From an uncultured Candidatus Saccharibacteria bacterium (GTDB lineage: Bacteria > Patescibacteriota > Saccharimonadia > Saccharimonadales > Saccharimonadaceae): 13,475 bases of DNA. A program made the position numbers and the translations under genes. Positions 1-6,308 of this stretch are shown here, one piece after another. The stretch spans positions 1 to 13,475 of the forward strand of contig CAOLNK010000012.1 in NCBI GenBank assembly GCA_948477625.1. The letters are read 5' to 3'. The notes below the pieces were generated by a model, which was not told where the DNA came from, searched no databases, and saw only the letters and a program-made list of their open reading frames with translations. Within the stretch, counting starts at the first letter, position 1. Each line of letters begins with the position of its first letter.

Positions 1-26
1 CAAATCTATACCGCTGACCCAGGTTT

Positions 27-275
27 ATGTTTTCTGCCCACTTCGTGCGCAGCGGTGATGTGGAATTACCTATCACTACTGGTACTTTCAGGTTCGCTGG
101 CGTCGGCGGCATCTACTGGTCGTCGCGGGTGTCCTCGGCTGGTGCTAATGGCACGACTACTCCTAGCGCTTACAACCTCAACTTTAATGCTACTGGTGTG
201 TACCCGTCGGCTGGCCCGCACGAGCGCTGGTATGGTTTCCCCCTCCGCTGCCTTAGTACTGTATTAGACATGTAG
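27..275 (+). pseudogene. 5'-truncated fragment of a FISUMP-like surface protein (possible silent cassette)
   Basis: The open frame gives about 82 residues that resemble the C-terminal part of the FISUMP-type domain common in secreted proteins of Saccharibacteria. Visible marks are FVRSG near the start, IYWSSR in the middle, and RWYGFPLRCLSTVLDM at the end. A TGA at 15-17 closes this frame upstream, and no ribosome binding site precedes the ATG at 27, so it cannot be an intact secreted protein: there is no signal peptide and most of the domain is missing. The window edge hides what lies further left, so a frameshifted full-length gene is not excluded. Its two ends, 40-55 and 241-277, are identical at the DNA level to the fragment at 13204-13431. 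The domain assignment comes from recognition; the cassette role is inference. Confidence 0.55.
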
Positions 276-323
276 AGATGAAGTAAATGGATTGCTAAAA
301 ACTTACAAAAAGCGTTAAAGCTA

Positions 324-352
324 TTGACAAAAGTATAAATCTGTGATAGAAT
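324..352 (+). promoter_or_regulatory. Sigma-70-type promoter for the 424-1143 gene
   Basis: A perfect -35 TTGACA (324-329) and a -10 TAGAAT (347-352) are separated by 17 bp. The predicted start is near 359, leaving a leader of about 65 nt before the gene at 424. Confidence 0.8.
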
Positions 353-358
353 GAGGGT

Positions 359-373
359 ATAGGGTGACCCTAT
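359..373. promoter_or_regulatory. 15-bp perfect palindrome at the transcription start, candidate operator
   Basis: ATAGGGT-G-ACCCTAT has two perfect 7-bp arms around one central base. It begins 6 nt after the -10 box, so it covers about +1 to +15. It could be a repressor site, or it could fold in RNA as a 6-bp stem with a UGA loop at the extreme 5' end. A related site sits at the same offset from another promoter (5235-5249). Confidence 0.5.
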
Positions 374-398
374 GGCTGCTAGCGGGCCTACGCGCTAA
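372..398 (+). other. Possible 8-codon leader ORF and hairpin in the 5' leader
   Basis: An ATG at 372 opens a short frame, MAASGPTR, ending at TAA 396-398. It overlaps a small hairpin with arms TAGCG (380-384) and CGCTA (393-397). No clear Shine-Dalgarno precedes it. It lies between the predicted start site and the true SD of the downstream gene, so it could be an attenuator-like leader, but chance is equally likely. Confidence 0.15.
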
Positions 399-423
399 AT
401 ATACCTTAACAGGAGGAATGAAA

Positions 424-1143
424 ATGAAAAAAGAGCTGATTGAGGCAAAGATAGGCGAGTTGGAGTATTGGTATAGGGAATACTCCAATGTTAGTGACTG
501 TGGTTATGATGGGCGCGTACGGTATAAGTTTCTGCGACAATCTTCGATGTTTACCACTATGCTAATATGCCTTGGAACCGCCATCTTGTTAGCCATAATT
601 CTCCGCAATCCATCGCTGCTCATTAGCTGGTCTGTTATCACTGTCCCTTTTTGTTTTTTTGGTGCATTGCTCCATAATCGACAAGAACGCAAGCTACTAC
701 TAAGTGGGCAGGCAGCAGATATTGTGATTTGTTTCTGTACCCAGAAAGTAATAGACGAAATTAGTAACCAGATTACTAAAGTAGAGTATAGTACAGAACA
801 AGTTAGACGCAAGATAGAGGAACAAGAAGCGCAGGATAAGCAGAGGCAGGACGAAAGGCTGGCCGAGGCAAAAAAATTACAGTTGATATTTGAAAAGCTA
901 TTTGGAATTGTGTGTACGGAGTTGGAAGGTGAAATTAAGACTTACGATTTATCTGACGGCGAAGTGTATATCAAATTGCCTGAGCCGAGTGAACGCCGTC
1001 TTAACTTTGACTGGTTTTGCTTTCAGCTGACAGAGGATGGCTTGGATAAGTTAACCTTTCACGTATCGCAGTTGCGTCCGGTTATGGAACAATATCATTC
1101 CTTACAAAAATCTTTGGATACTGCTGTTCCGGCAGAACAATAG
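424..1143 (+). CDS. Two-TM membrane protein with cytoplasmic coiled coil, function unknown
   Basis: This 239-residue protein is not one I can assign to a family. The start at 424 was chosen because AGGAGG at 411-416 lies 7 nt upstream; the in-frame ATG at 418 is only 1 nt from the SD, and the one at 364 has no SD and lies in the leader. Residues 1-40 are a charged helix rich in Glu, Lys and aromatic residues. Two hydrophobic segments follow (about 42-60 and 64-83) with a very short turn, so both ends should face the same side of the membrane. Residues about 120-160 are Gln/Glu/Lys/Arg-rich and likely a coiled coil. The C-terminal 80 residues look like a small folded alpha/beta domain. The gene has its own promoter and terminators, so it is monocistronic. 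Confidence 0.8.
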   Translation: MKKELIEAKIGELEYWYREYSNVSDCGYDGRVRYKFLRQSSMFTTMLICLGTAILLAIILRNPSLLISWSVITVPFCFFGALLHNRQERKLLLSGQAADIVICFCTQKVIDEISNQITKVEYSTEQVRRKIEEQEAQDKQRQDERLAEAKKLQLIFEKLFGIVCTELEGEIKTYDLSDGEVYIKLPEPSERRLNFDWFCFQLTEDGLDKLTFHVSQLRPVMEQYHSLQKSLDTAVPAEQ

Positions 1144-1147
1144 TATC

Positions 1148-1172
1148 CACTTCTCTCTAAGAGAAGTGTTTT
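1148..1172 (+). terminator. Rho-independent terminator for the 424-1143 gene
   Basis: A perfect 8-bp stem, CACTTCTC (1148-1155) with GAGAAGTG (1161-1168), has a 5-nt loop and is followed by TTTT. It starts 4 nt after the stop codon. Confidence 0.75.
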
Positions 1173-1173
1173 A

Positions 1174-1204
1174 AAAATCCACCCCAGTTTTTGAGGTGGA
1201 TTTT
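1174..1204. terminator. Bidirectional terminator between convergent genes
   Basis: A perfect 10-bp stem, AAAATCCACC (1174-1183) with GGTGGATTTT (1195-1204), carries A-runs and T-runs on both sides, so it can stop transcription from both strands. It serves as a backup for the + strand gene and as the main terminator for the minus-strand gene ending at 1229. Confidence 0.8.
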
Positions 1205-1228
1205 CTGCTGATTTAAAACGTAGTAATT

Positions 1229-1627
1229 TTATTTTTTTGCAGTCCTAGCGGCTTTCTTTGCACTACGTGCACTCGCAGTGGCACGTTTGGCTTGTTTTTC
1301 GGCCTGCTCGGCTTCAGCAATGGCAACTTGAGCGGCCGCAGCTTGTTCAGCGGCATCACGTGCAGCATCTTGCGCAGCATAGCGATGTTCTTGATTTTCC
1401 ATGACGTGATTGGCAAAAGTCTTCACAATTCCACCGACCGAAGTCATACCCTTGACGTTATCTACAATATCATCAGCCTTGGCAGCAATTCCCTGCCCAG
1501 TCATGACAATTTTCTTAGCTTCGTTAGCTAAATTAATTAGCTTAATAACTAACACAATCCCCGCTACCAAAAAGATGAATAAGGCAATCGCCAACATGAT
1601 TACCAAAATCCATTCTGCTATATTCAT
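1229..1627 (-). CDS. Small single-TM protein with Ala/Lys-rich helical tail (DUF948-like shape)
   Basis: This 132-residue protein has one N-terminal hydrophobic segment (about 6-28), an amphipathic middle rich in Lys, Asp and Val (about 30-80), and an Ala/Lys/Glu/Gln-rich tail (about 84-132) ending in KKAARTAKK, which should form a long basic helix. The layout resembles the DUF948/YtxH-type proteins of Gram-positive bacteria, whose roles are poorly defined; I do not claim membership. AGGAGG at 1633-1638 lies 5 nt before the ATG. The gene starts 22 nt after the galU-like stop, so it is probably co-transcribed with that gene, and a bidirectional terminator follows. It is probably anchored in the membrane with the tail in the cytoplasm. 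Confidence 0.75.
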   Translation of the reverse strand: MNIAEWILVIMLAIALFIFLVAGIVLVIKLINLANEAKKIVMTGQGIAAKADDIVDNVKGMTSVGGIVKTFANHVMENQEHRYAAQDAARDAAEQAAAAQVAIAEAEQAEKQAKRATASARSAKKAARTAKK

Positions 1628-1649
1628 TTCTACCTCCTAAATTATAATT

Positions 1650-2525
1650 TTATTTTTGCAACATTACCTTGGCTTCAGCGCCGTAGTCCTCGTATTCCAT
1701 AGTATATTTGAGCTGAGCCATAAAATAGTTCTTGGGGTCACCAGTGGTCAGCCACTCGCCTTCAGTTTTCTCAACATAAACATTGTTGTCTACTGCCATT
1801 TTAGTAATGGCATCCACAGTCCAGAGTTCGCCGTCGAGGCCAGTTTCCTTAGGGTTGAGATATTGGAACACATCTGGAGTAAGCAAATAGCGACCATAAC
1901 TAGTGAGGTTAGAAGGCGCATCCTCAATCTTTGGCTTCTCTACGATGTTTTGCAATGTCATAGCCTGTTCATCAGCAAGCTGAATAATGCCGTATTTGTT
2001 TAGGACTTCACGGGGCATTTCTTGAGCAATAATAATACCAGCGGCATCAGGGTGCTGCTGGTAAGACTTCATCAAGGTTTTGACATCTGAGCTGCCAAAG
2101 ACTACGTCGTCGGAATATACCACCACAAAAGCTTCGTCATCACAAATAAACTTGCGTGCTGAAGCGATCGGTGACCCATTACCATAAGGATACGACGAAT
2201 CTTGCTCAATCACGGTGATTTTTGGCAAATCTAGTACATCTTGCACTGGTTCGTAGCGGTCGAGCTTACCCTGTGAGCGTAACAGCTTACGGATACGATT
2301 GACATTATTGTTGAAATAGTCTTCGTAGATGCTTTTACCCTCTGGGGTTGCTACGATAATGATTTCTTGGATGCCAGCAGTAGCACATTCTTCCACGACC
2401 AGTTGCATAATTGGGCGATTACCAAGCGGCAACATTGCTTTAGGAATGGACTTTGTAATTGGGAGAAAACGGCTTGCAAAACCAGCATCGGTAATGATTG
2501 CCTTAGTGGGTTGACGATACTTCAT
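1650..2525 (-). CDS. galU: UTP--glucose-1-phosphate uridylyltransferase-like nucleotidyltransferase (GalU family)
   Basis: GalU makes UDP-glucose from UTP and glucose-1-phosphate in the cytoplasm, feeding glycan, glycolipid and envelope synthesis. The 291-residue length is normal for bacterial GalU. Residues 10-33 carry the nucleotide-binding signature with conserved Lys25 and Lys29. Later marks are the VEKP motif that binds the sugar phosphate, DGELWTVDAI (the counterpart of GE.QLTDAI) and a GDPKNYF motif near the C-terminus. The signature departs from the usual AAGxGTR...PKEMLP: it reads DAGFASR with KAMLP, so a Gly, a Thr and a Glu are replaced. Other sugar nucleotidyltransferase activity is therefore possible. 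The gene sits between two small membrane-protein genes on the same strand, and its own promoter may give an almost leaderless mRNA. Confidence 0.85.
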   Translation of the reverse strand: MKYRQPTKAIITDAGFASRFLPITKSIPKAMLPLGNRPIMQLVVEECATAGIQEIIIVATPEGKSIYEDYFNNNVNRIRKLLRSQGKLDRYEPVQDVLDLPKITVIEQDSSYPYGNGSPIASARKFICDDEAFVVVYSDDVVFGSSDVKTLMKSYQQHPDAAGIIIAQEMPREVLNKYGIIQLADEQAMTLQNIVEKPKIEDAPSNLTSYGRYLLTPDVFQYLNPKETGLDGELWTVDAITKMAVDNNVYVEKTEGEWLTTGDPKNYFMAQLKYTMEYEDYGAEAKVMLQK

Positions 2526-2535
2526 AATAGCCTTT

Positions 2536-2544
2536 ATTATACCA
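2536..2544 (-). promoter_or_regulatory. Candidate extended -10 element upstream of the galU-like gene
   Basis: On the minus strand TGG-TATAAT forms an extended -10 with no clear -35. The predicted start falls only 3-5 nt before the ATG at 2525, so the mRNA would be nearly leaderless and the AAAGG at 2531-2535 would not be transcribed. If instead the gene is read from the upstream HdeD-like gene, that AAAGG could serve as the SD. Confidence 0.4.
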
Positions 2545-2556
2545 TAAAAACTTGAT

Positions 2557-3156
2557 TTATGAGTGTTTTTTGGCGGATTTAGCCGCTTCGGAGCGCGCCA
2601 AGCGGTCTTCTCGCTGCTGTTCGCGATTGTGAGCGCTATAAATCAAACTAGAAATGCCCAGAATCATCATATACGCCCCAAAGAAGCGCATAAAATCAAC
2701 ATTGGCTAGGTGTCCCGAGTTGAAAATTGCAATGCCAAAGATGACGCCGCACACCCCGCAGAGCGCCCAAATAAAGCGGTCGGTTGGGTCTACCGTGGTG
2801 TGAAAAGCAATTGCGAGCTCAAAGGATCCCCGGAGCAAAGTATAGATTGATATTAGTACCAGGTGCCAAGTCATACCTTCGTTCATCACAAAGAGCAAAA
2901 GCAGTCCAAAAATAGCGTCAAATACCGCCACAGCCGTAGCAACTAGCCAGCCCTGGCTATTATAACTGCGGTACACAGAATTGGCAAACTCCACGATTGC
3001 TAGTGCTAGCATAGAAATACCCACTACTGGCACCATCGCGGCTGAAGTCTCATCTGAAGTGAACAAAGTGAGGCAGCCAAACAAAAGGGCAATTATCCCT
3101 TGAAAAACAAACACTAGCCAGTGACTATCTATATATTTACGCTTGATATGCGCCAT
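2557..3156 (-). CDS. HdeD/DUF308-family membrane protein
   Basis: This 199-residue protein is almost entirely hydrophobic, with about six membrane-spanning stretches of roughly 20 residues each. The short spacing between paired helices (for example LVFVFQGIIALLFGCLTLF and the following VVGISMLALAIVEF) matches the three helix-pair layout of the HdeD/DUF308 family. E. coli HdeD belongs to an acid-resistance island, but the molecular role of the family is unknown. A short charged tail, ending near KSAKKHS, should be cytoplasmic. AGGAGG at 3161-3166 lies 4 nt before the start. Its promoter is divergent from that of the + strand gene at 3309. The galU-like gene follows after 31 nt and may be partly co-transcribed. 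The family assignment is from overall pattern. Confidence 0.75.
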   Translation of the reverse strand: MAHIKRKYIDSHWLVFVFQGIIALLFGCLTLFTSDETSAAMVPVVGISMLALAIVEFANSVYRSYNSQGWLVATAVAVFDAIFGLLLLFVMNEGMTWHLVLISIYTLLRGSFELAIAFHTTVDPTDRFIWALCGVCGVIFGIAIFNSGHLANVDFMRFFGAYMMILGISSLIYSAHNREQQREDRLARSEAAKSAKKHS

Positions 3157-3179
3157 AATACCTCCTAAATTCTGCTCTC

Positions 3180-3188
3180 AGTATAGCA
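3180..3188 (-). promoter_or_regulatory. Extended -10 promoter for the HdeD-like gene
   Basis: On the minus strand TGC-TATACT is an extended -10; no good -35 is seen. The predicted start near 3173 leaves a short leader that contains the AGGAGG SD. Confidence 0.5.
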
Positions 3189-3234
3189 TACTTATGGTTT
3201 TTTAGGCTAATTTTAACAAAAAACGCCTTATCTA

Positions 3235-3263
3235 TTGACTTTTTTGAGTATGTGTGGTATAAT
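3235..3263 (+). promoter_or_regulatory. Strong sigma-70-type promoter for the 3309-4136 gene
   Basis: TTGACT (3235-3240), 17 bp, TATAAT (3258-3263), with TGTG upstream of the -10. It matches the promoter at 5200-5228 over most of its length. The palindrome AGAGCTCT (3271-3278) lies at about +2 to +9. Confidence 0.85.
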
Positions 3264-3308
3264 GGTGGATAGAGCTCTTTAATTTATTTTTACTATGGGA
3301 GGGATAGT

Positions 3309-4136
3309 ATGTATATGCATAAGATATTAGACGATCTACCGGAAATAGTCGTACTTAGAGGTGTGACTGGTCCGGGCGAGCGTATCGCGTTAGAGGTTGC
3401 GGAGGCGATTCTGCGGGTTTTGCATGAATTTGTACAGGAACGCCCAGTTGAGTTTTATCATCTGGCAGGATTATATGAACGTGGATATACTCGCGCATTT
3501 GAAAAAGCCCTGCGGAAATACTTTCCGACTGCAACGGAGGCAATACCAGCAATGATAGCGGTGTTTCAGGCAGCTTTAGTGTCAGACGGGATAGCAACTC
3601 GTTTGGGTTCGCCATACGATATTGAAGCAAGCTACCAGCATACTGGGTTGCTTTACGATCAGCATTTATATCGAATTGCGCGTCGTATCGCAGACTGCAT
3701 TTACCAAACCAGCGTGGAATTTGGCAACGGCGTCGATCGTGTCTGGATGGAAGACCACCGCGAAGAACCACCATACCCAAAAGATGAACGCTCTCAAGGT
3801 TTATTCTTGAGCGTGTATTGTCGGGAGTTCCCTAATAGGCTAATTACACCTTGGGGAACTTGGAGATTTGTCGACTGGTCGGAACGTACACGCTCAAGTG
3901 ATTTGCTGAATGGTGATGCTACTCTTCTGGCAACCGCTACGGCAGACTTGGTTTTGGAGCCGGTCTCAATGCAAAAAAATAATGCGGTCTATGCAATCGA
4001 GTCGGCTTTTGGTGAAGCATTACCGCGAGCAAAGATCTTACCGGAGCTGAAAAACGCGGGAGAAAGTCAATATCGTTACATTACCGCCGTCTGGAAACAG
4101 GCTGCAAAGTGCCTCGACCCGGCACGGTACTTTTAG
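3309..4136 (+). CDS. Soluble protein of unknown function, single-gene unit
   Basis: I do not recognise this 275-residue protein. There is no signal peptide or membrane segment, so it should be cytoplasmic. The N-terminal half is rich in predicted helix (about residues 25-75 and 115-140), with regularly spaced Glu, Arg and hydrophobic residues. The C-terminal half contains a Trp-rich stretch (TPWGTWRFVDWSERTR) and looks like mixed alpha/beta. No nucleotide-binding or catalytic motif stands out. The start at 3309 is supported by GGGAGGG at 3297-3303, 5 nt upstream; a second in-frame ATG at 3315 is less well placed. A near-consensus promoter and a 3' hairpin shared with the convergent gene make it an isolated transcription unit, probably well expressed. 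Confidence 0.8.
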   Translation: MYMHKILDDLPEIVVLRGVTGPGERIALEVAEAILRVLHEFVQERPVEFYHLAGLYERGYTRAFEKALRKYFPTATEAIPAMIAVFQAALVSDGIATRLGSPYDIEASYQHTGLLYDQHLYRIARRIADCIYQTSVEFGNGVDRVWMEDHREEPPYPKDERSQGLFLSVYCREFPNRLITPWGTWRFVDWSERTRSSDLLNGDATLLATATADLVLEPVSMQKNNAVYAIESAFGEALPRAKILPELKNAGESQYRYITAVWKQAAKCLDPARYF

Positions 4137-4156
4137 GGCGCCAGCGTTGGCGCTCT
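4135..4156. terminator. Hairpin between convergent genes, overlapping a stop codon
   Basis: AGGGCGCCA (4135-4143) pairs with TGGCGCTCT (4148-4156), including one G-T pair, around a GCGT loop. It overlaps the stop of the + strand gene and abuts the stop of the minus-strand gene. The T-tracts are short on both sides (CTTTAAA and CCTAAAA), so termination may be incomplete. Confidence 0.55.
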
Positions 4157-5194
4157 TTAAACATGTCGCACTTTTTTGCGAACATCTTCAATCAGCTTGG
4201 TGATGGCGTATCTGCCAGGTTTTAGCACCAAGTCGTGCGCAGGGACATATTTGAGTTCGGTCACACCAAAGCCACGTTTGAAACACGACACACCATAGAA
4301 GCGATGATGTATCTCATCTTCCTCTACAATACCCCAGAAGTTATAGCGCTTAATTCCCCGTTCGCGCGCATCGCGCATCGCTTCCAGATGGAGAAGTGGT
4401 GCGCCCGAAAGTTTGGTGCCTAGTTCAGAGCTGACGCCGTAGTGATACGAAGCCTCGTTACCATAAAAAATCATGAAGTTCTGGGCCAAAGTTTCGCCCT
4501 GATATTTGGCAGAATAGAGCACAGCTTCACCATTTTTGGCGAGCGCGGTAAATTGCTTAAGAAAAAAGTCTTCCGAGAAGGCTACAAAACCATGGCGCCC
4601 CGCGGTTTGCATTTGAATTTGATAAAATTCGTGAATATCTTCAGGGTTAGTGCTTTTTTCTACAGTGATGCCATTCTTAGCCGCTTTGCGCAAGGCCCGG
4701 CGCAGGCGTTGACGCATTCCAGCCAATAGCTCTTCTTCGGATTTGTTCAAATCTAGCACTCCGGCAAACTCCACCGAGAGATACATCGGCGCTGGCTTGG
4801 CGCCCAGGTTCTGCATCAGCTTAAGGCTAGATTCACTCCGTTCCAGCTGAGGCCGCACGCGCACGAACACACAGTTTTCTTTCTTCCCCTGCTCTCGCAT
4901 ATCTTGAAAAACCGCCTCCACCAGTTCTAGGTTACCCCAGTCCAAAATCGGCCCACCCGCAATTGCCAGGTGTCGTCCACGCTTGGCCGCTTCCACCACG
5001 CCAGCATAAGCCGCCACGATGTTCCTCTGTTCGTCCACCGCAATCCGCCGCACTACATCGTTGCCTCGACTTTGATGAAACTCATAAAAATCCCAGGATT
5101 GCAAAAAATTTGCTTCGGGGTGACTAGTGACAAAGTCGTCCCATTGTTCACGATTTTTGGCGATTTTAAGTTCAAATTTCACGATTTTCTCCAT
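4157..5194 (-). CDS. FemAB/FemX-family peptidoglycan bridge aminoacyltransferase (paralogue 1)
   Basis: This family uses aminoacyl-tRNA to add residues to the stem-peptide amino group of lipid II or peptidoglycan, at the inner face of the membrane. The 345-residue protein has the double GNAT-like fold pattern: HPEANFLQS at 25-33, a GGP-x-LDW motif in the first domain, RQRLRRALRKAAKNG leading into the second, and the hallmark RYNFWGI followed by FKRGFG near the C-terminus. It lacks the long coiled-coil arm of staphylococcal FemA, so it is closer in size to the Weissella FemX type. It ends with a very basic stretch (VRKKVRHV). It starts 46 nt after the paralogue at 5241-6308, but no SD precedes its ATG, so the mode of initiation is unclear. 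The amino acid added is unknown. Confidence 0.88.
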   Translation of the reverse strand: MEKIVKFELKIAKNREQWDDFVTSHPEANFLQSWDFYEFHQSRGNDVVRRIAVDEQRNIVAAYAGVVEAAKRGRHLAIAGGPILDWGNLELVEAVFQDMREQGKKENCVFVRVRPQLERSESSLKLMQNLGAKPAPMYLSVEFAGVLDLNKSEEELLAGMRQRLRRALRKAAKNGITVEKSTNPEDIHEFYQIQMQTAGRHGFVAFSEDFFLKQFTALAKNGEAVLYSAKYQGETLAQNFMIFYGNEASYHYGVSSELGTKLSGAPLLHLEAMRDARERGIKRYNFWGIVEEDEIHHRFYGVSCFKRGFGVTELKYVPAHDLVLKPGRYAITKLIEDVRKKVRHV

Positions 5195-5199
5195 ATTTA

Positions 5200-5228
5200 T
5201 TGACTTTTTTGCAGTTGTGTGCTATAAT
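5200..5228 (+). promoter_or_regulatory. Strong promoter directed antisense to the upstream FemAB gene
   Basis: TTGACT (5200-5205), 17 bp, TATAAT (5223-5228), with TGTG before the -10, is nearly the same as the promoter at 3235-3263. It lies in the 46-bp gap between two minus-strand genes and points right, so its RNA starting near 5235 runs antisense into the 5241-6308 gene. No + strand ORF with an SD follows. The early transcript contains CACC-CTA-GGTG, then GCG and six Ts, which may stop it after a few dozen nt. Confidence 0.65.
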
Positions 5229-5234
5229 GGTATG

Positions 5235-5249
5235 ATAAGGTCACCCTAG
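5235..5249. promoter_or_regulatory. Operator-like site matching the 359-373 palindrome
   Basis: ATAAGGTCACCCTAG matches the reverse complement of the 359-373 palindrome at 13 of 15 positions. It starts 6 nt after the -10 box, exactly as at the first promoter. The last 9 bases are also codons of the FemAB paralogue 2 C-terminus, including its stop, so coding constraint could account for part of the match. Confidence 0.35.
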
Positions 5250-6308
5250 GTGGCGTTTTTTCTTACGAATTGTCTCAATTAAGAGATTTATCAGATAACG
5301 ACTACGCTTAATGACGATGTCCTGCGCGGGGACAAACTCTACAATCTCACCGCCAAAACCAGTTTTGAAAGTGGTGACGCCAGCATAACGGTGATTTTTT
5401 TGACCAGACGGCGCAATTCCCCAGAGGTTAAACCGAGCAACTTTCGCGGTTTGCAAATCTTGAATTACCTGCCAGAGTAAGGCATATGAACCAGGTAGCT
5501 TATGATGCAAATCGGTGGAAGCGGCCTCAAAATACTCTGCCTCAGCTCCGTCGATTAGAATTAAGCCATAAGCAATCGGCTCACCCTCGGCCGTACGGGC
5601 CACATAAATTCGGGCGTTATCGCCAAAAGCCTGGCGTTCAGCTAGCAAAGTCTTGAGGTCGGGAGGTACGAAGTGCTGGCGCGCGGCCGTAGCCGCCTGC
5701 GCCCGATGAAATTCACAGAAAATTTCTTCACTACTTGCCCAATCCACTTTGAGGCCGAGTTTGGCCGCGCGCCGCACTTCGTACCGGGTTTGGCGGCGCA
5801 TGGCGGCGAGCAACTCATCCGATGACTTGGTTAAGTCCAAAATTACAGTGTGTTCGGCATGTAAGTGCATCGGCGCCGGGCTCGCGCCCTGCGCCGCCAG
5901 TAATGATTCTTGCTCAGCTCCGCGGCGGAGTTGAGGGCGCAAGCGAATAAATACGCAGCCTTCTTGTTTGGCGACGGCGCGGAGCTGAGCAAAGATTGTC
6001 TCCACAGCAGCTGAGTCTGTCCAATCCACCAATGGTCCGCCCGGGACTTCTAGATAACGCCCACGCTTAGCATTTTTTACAATCATCAAACACCAGGTAA
6101 GTTTTTGCGTCTTAGTCGACTTCTTACCCTTCCTAAAATCCGCACAGTCAATTATCGTCTTATGACCAATCAAGCTATTCATTTTAGCCCAAGCTGGTGA
6201 CTGTAAAAAGTTCGCTTCAGGGTGCAACTTTTGCATAGTTTTCCAGGCGTGCTCTAGCTCCTGCCACTGCTGACCATTGTCATCTGTGCTACGATATTTA
6301 ATCGTCAT
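5241..6308 (-). CDS. FemAB/FemX-family peptidoglycan bridge aminoacyltransferase (paralogue 2)
   Basis: This 355-residue protein is a clear paralogue of the next gene downstream: both have HPEANFLQS (29-37 here), a GGPLVDW/GGPILDW motif, an MRRQTRYEVRRAAK-type linker, an R-F-N-x-WGI block and the FKTGFG signature of the FemAB fold. The family transfers amino acids from aminoacyl-tRNA to peptidoglycan precursors. A Lys-rich insert (FRKGKKSTKTQK) in the first domain is absent from the paralogue. The start at 6308 is preferred over the ATG at 6329 because GAGGTGA lies 5 nt before it; this leaves an 11-bp overlap with the aminotransferase gene, which suggests translational coupling. Two paralogues in a row suggest two successive additions, as with FemA and FemB, but this is inference. 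Confidence 0.88.
   Translation of the reverse strand: MTIKYRSTDDNGQQWQELEHAWKTMQKLHPEANFLQSPAWAKMNSLIGHKTIIDCADFRKGKKSTKTQKLTWCLMIVKNAKRGRYLEVPGGPLVDWTDSAAVETIFAQLRAVAKQEGCVFIRLRPQLRRGAEQESLLAAQGASPAPMHLHAEHTVILDLTKSSDELLAAMRRQTRYEVRRAAKLGLKVDWASSEEIFCEFHRAQAATAARQHFVPPDLKTLLAERQAFGDNARIYVARTAEGEPIAYGLILIDGAEAEYFEAASTDLHHKLPGSYALLWQVIQDLQTAKVARFNLWGIAPSGQKNHRYAGVTTFKTGFGGEIVEFVPAQDIVIKRSRYLINLLIETIRKKKRHLG

Noticed and set aside
364..423. Upstream start for the two-TM protein at 364 or 418
   Set aside because: The SD AGGAGG at 411-416 fits only the ATG at 424; 364 lies inside the palindrome at the transcription start.
3355..3780. 141-residue ORF on the minus strand inside the 3309-4136 gene
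   Set aside because: It is antisense to a gene with a clear promoter and SD, has no SD of its own, and its residue composition looks like a frame shadow.
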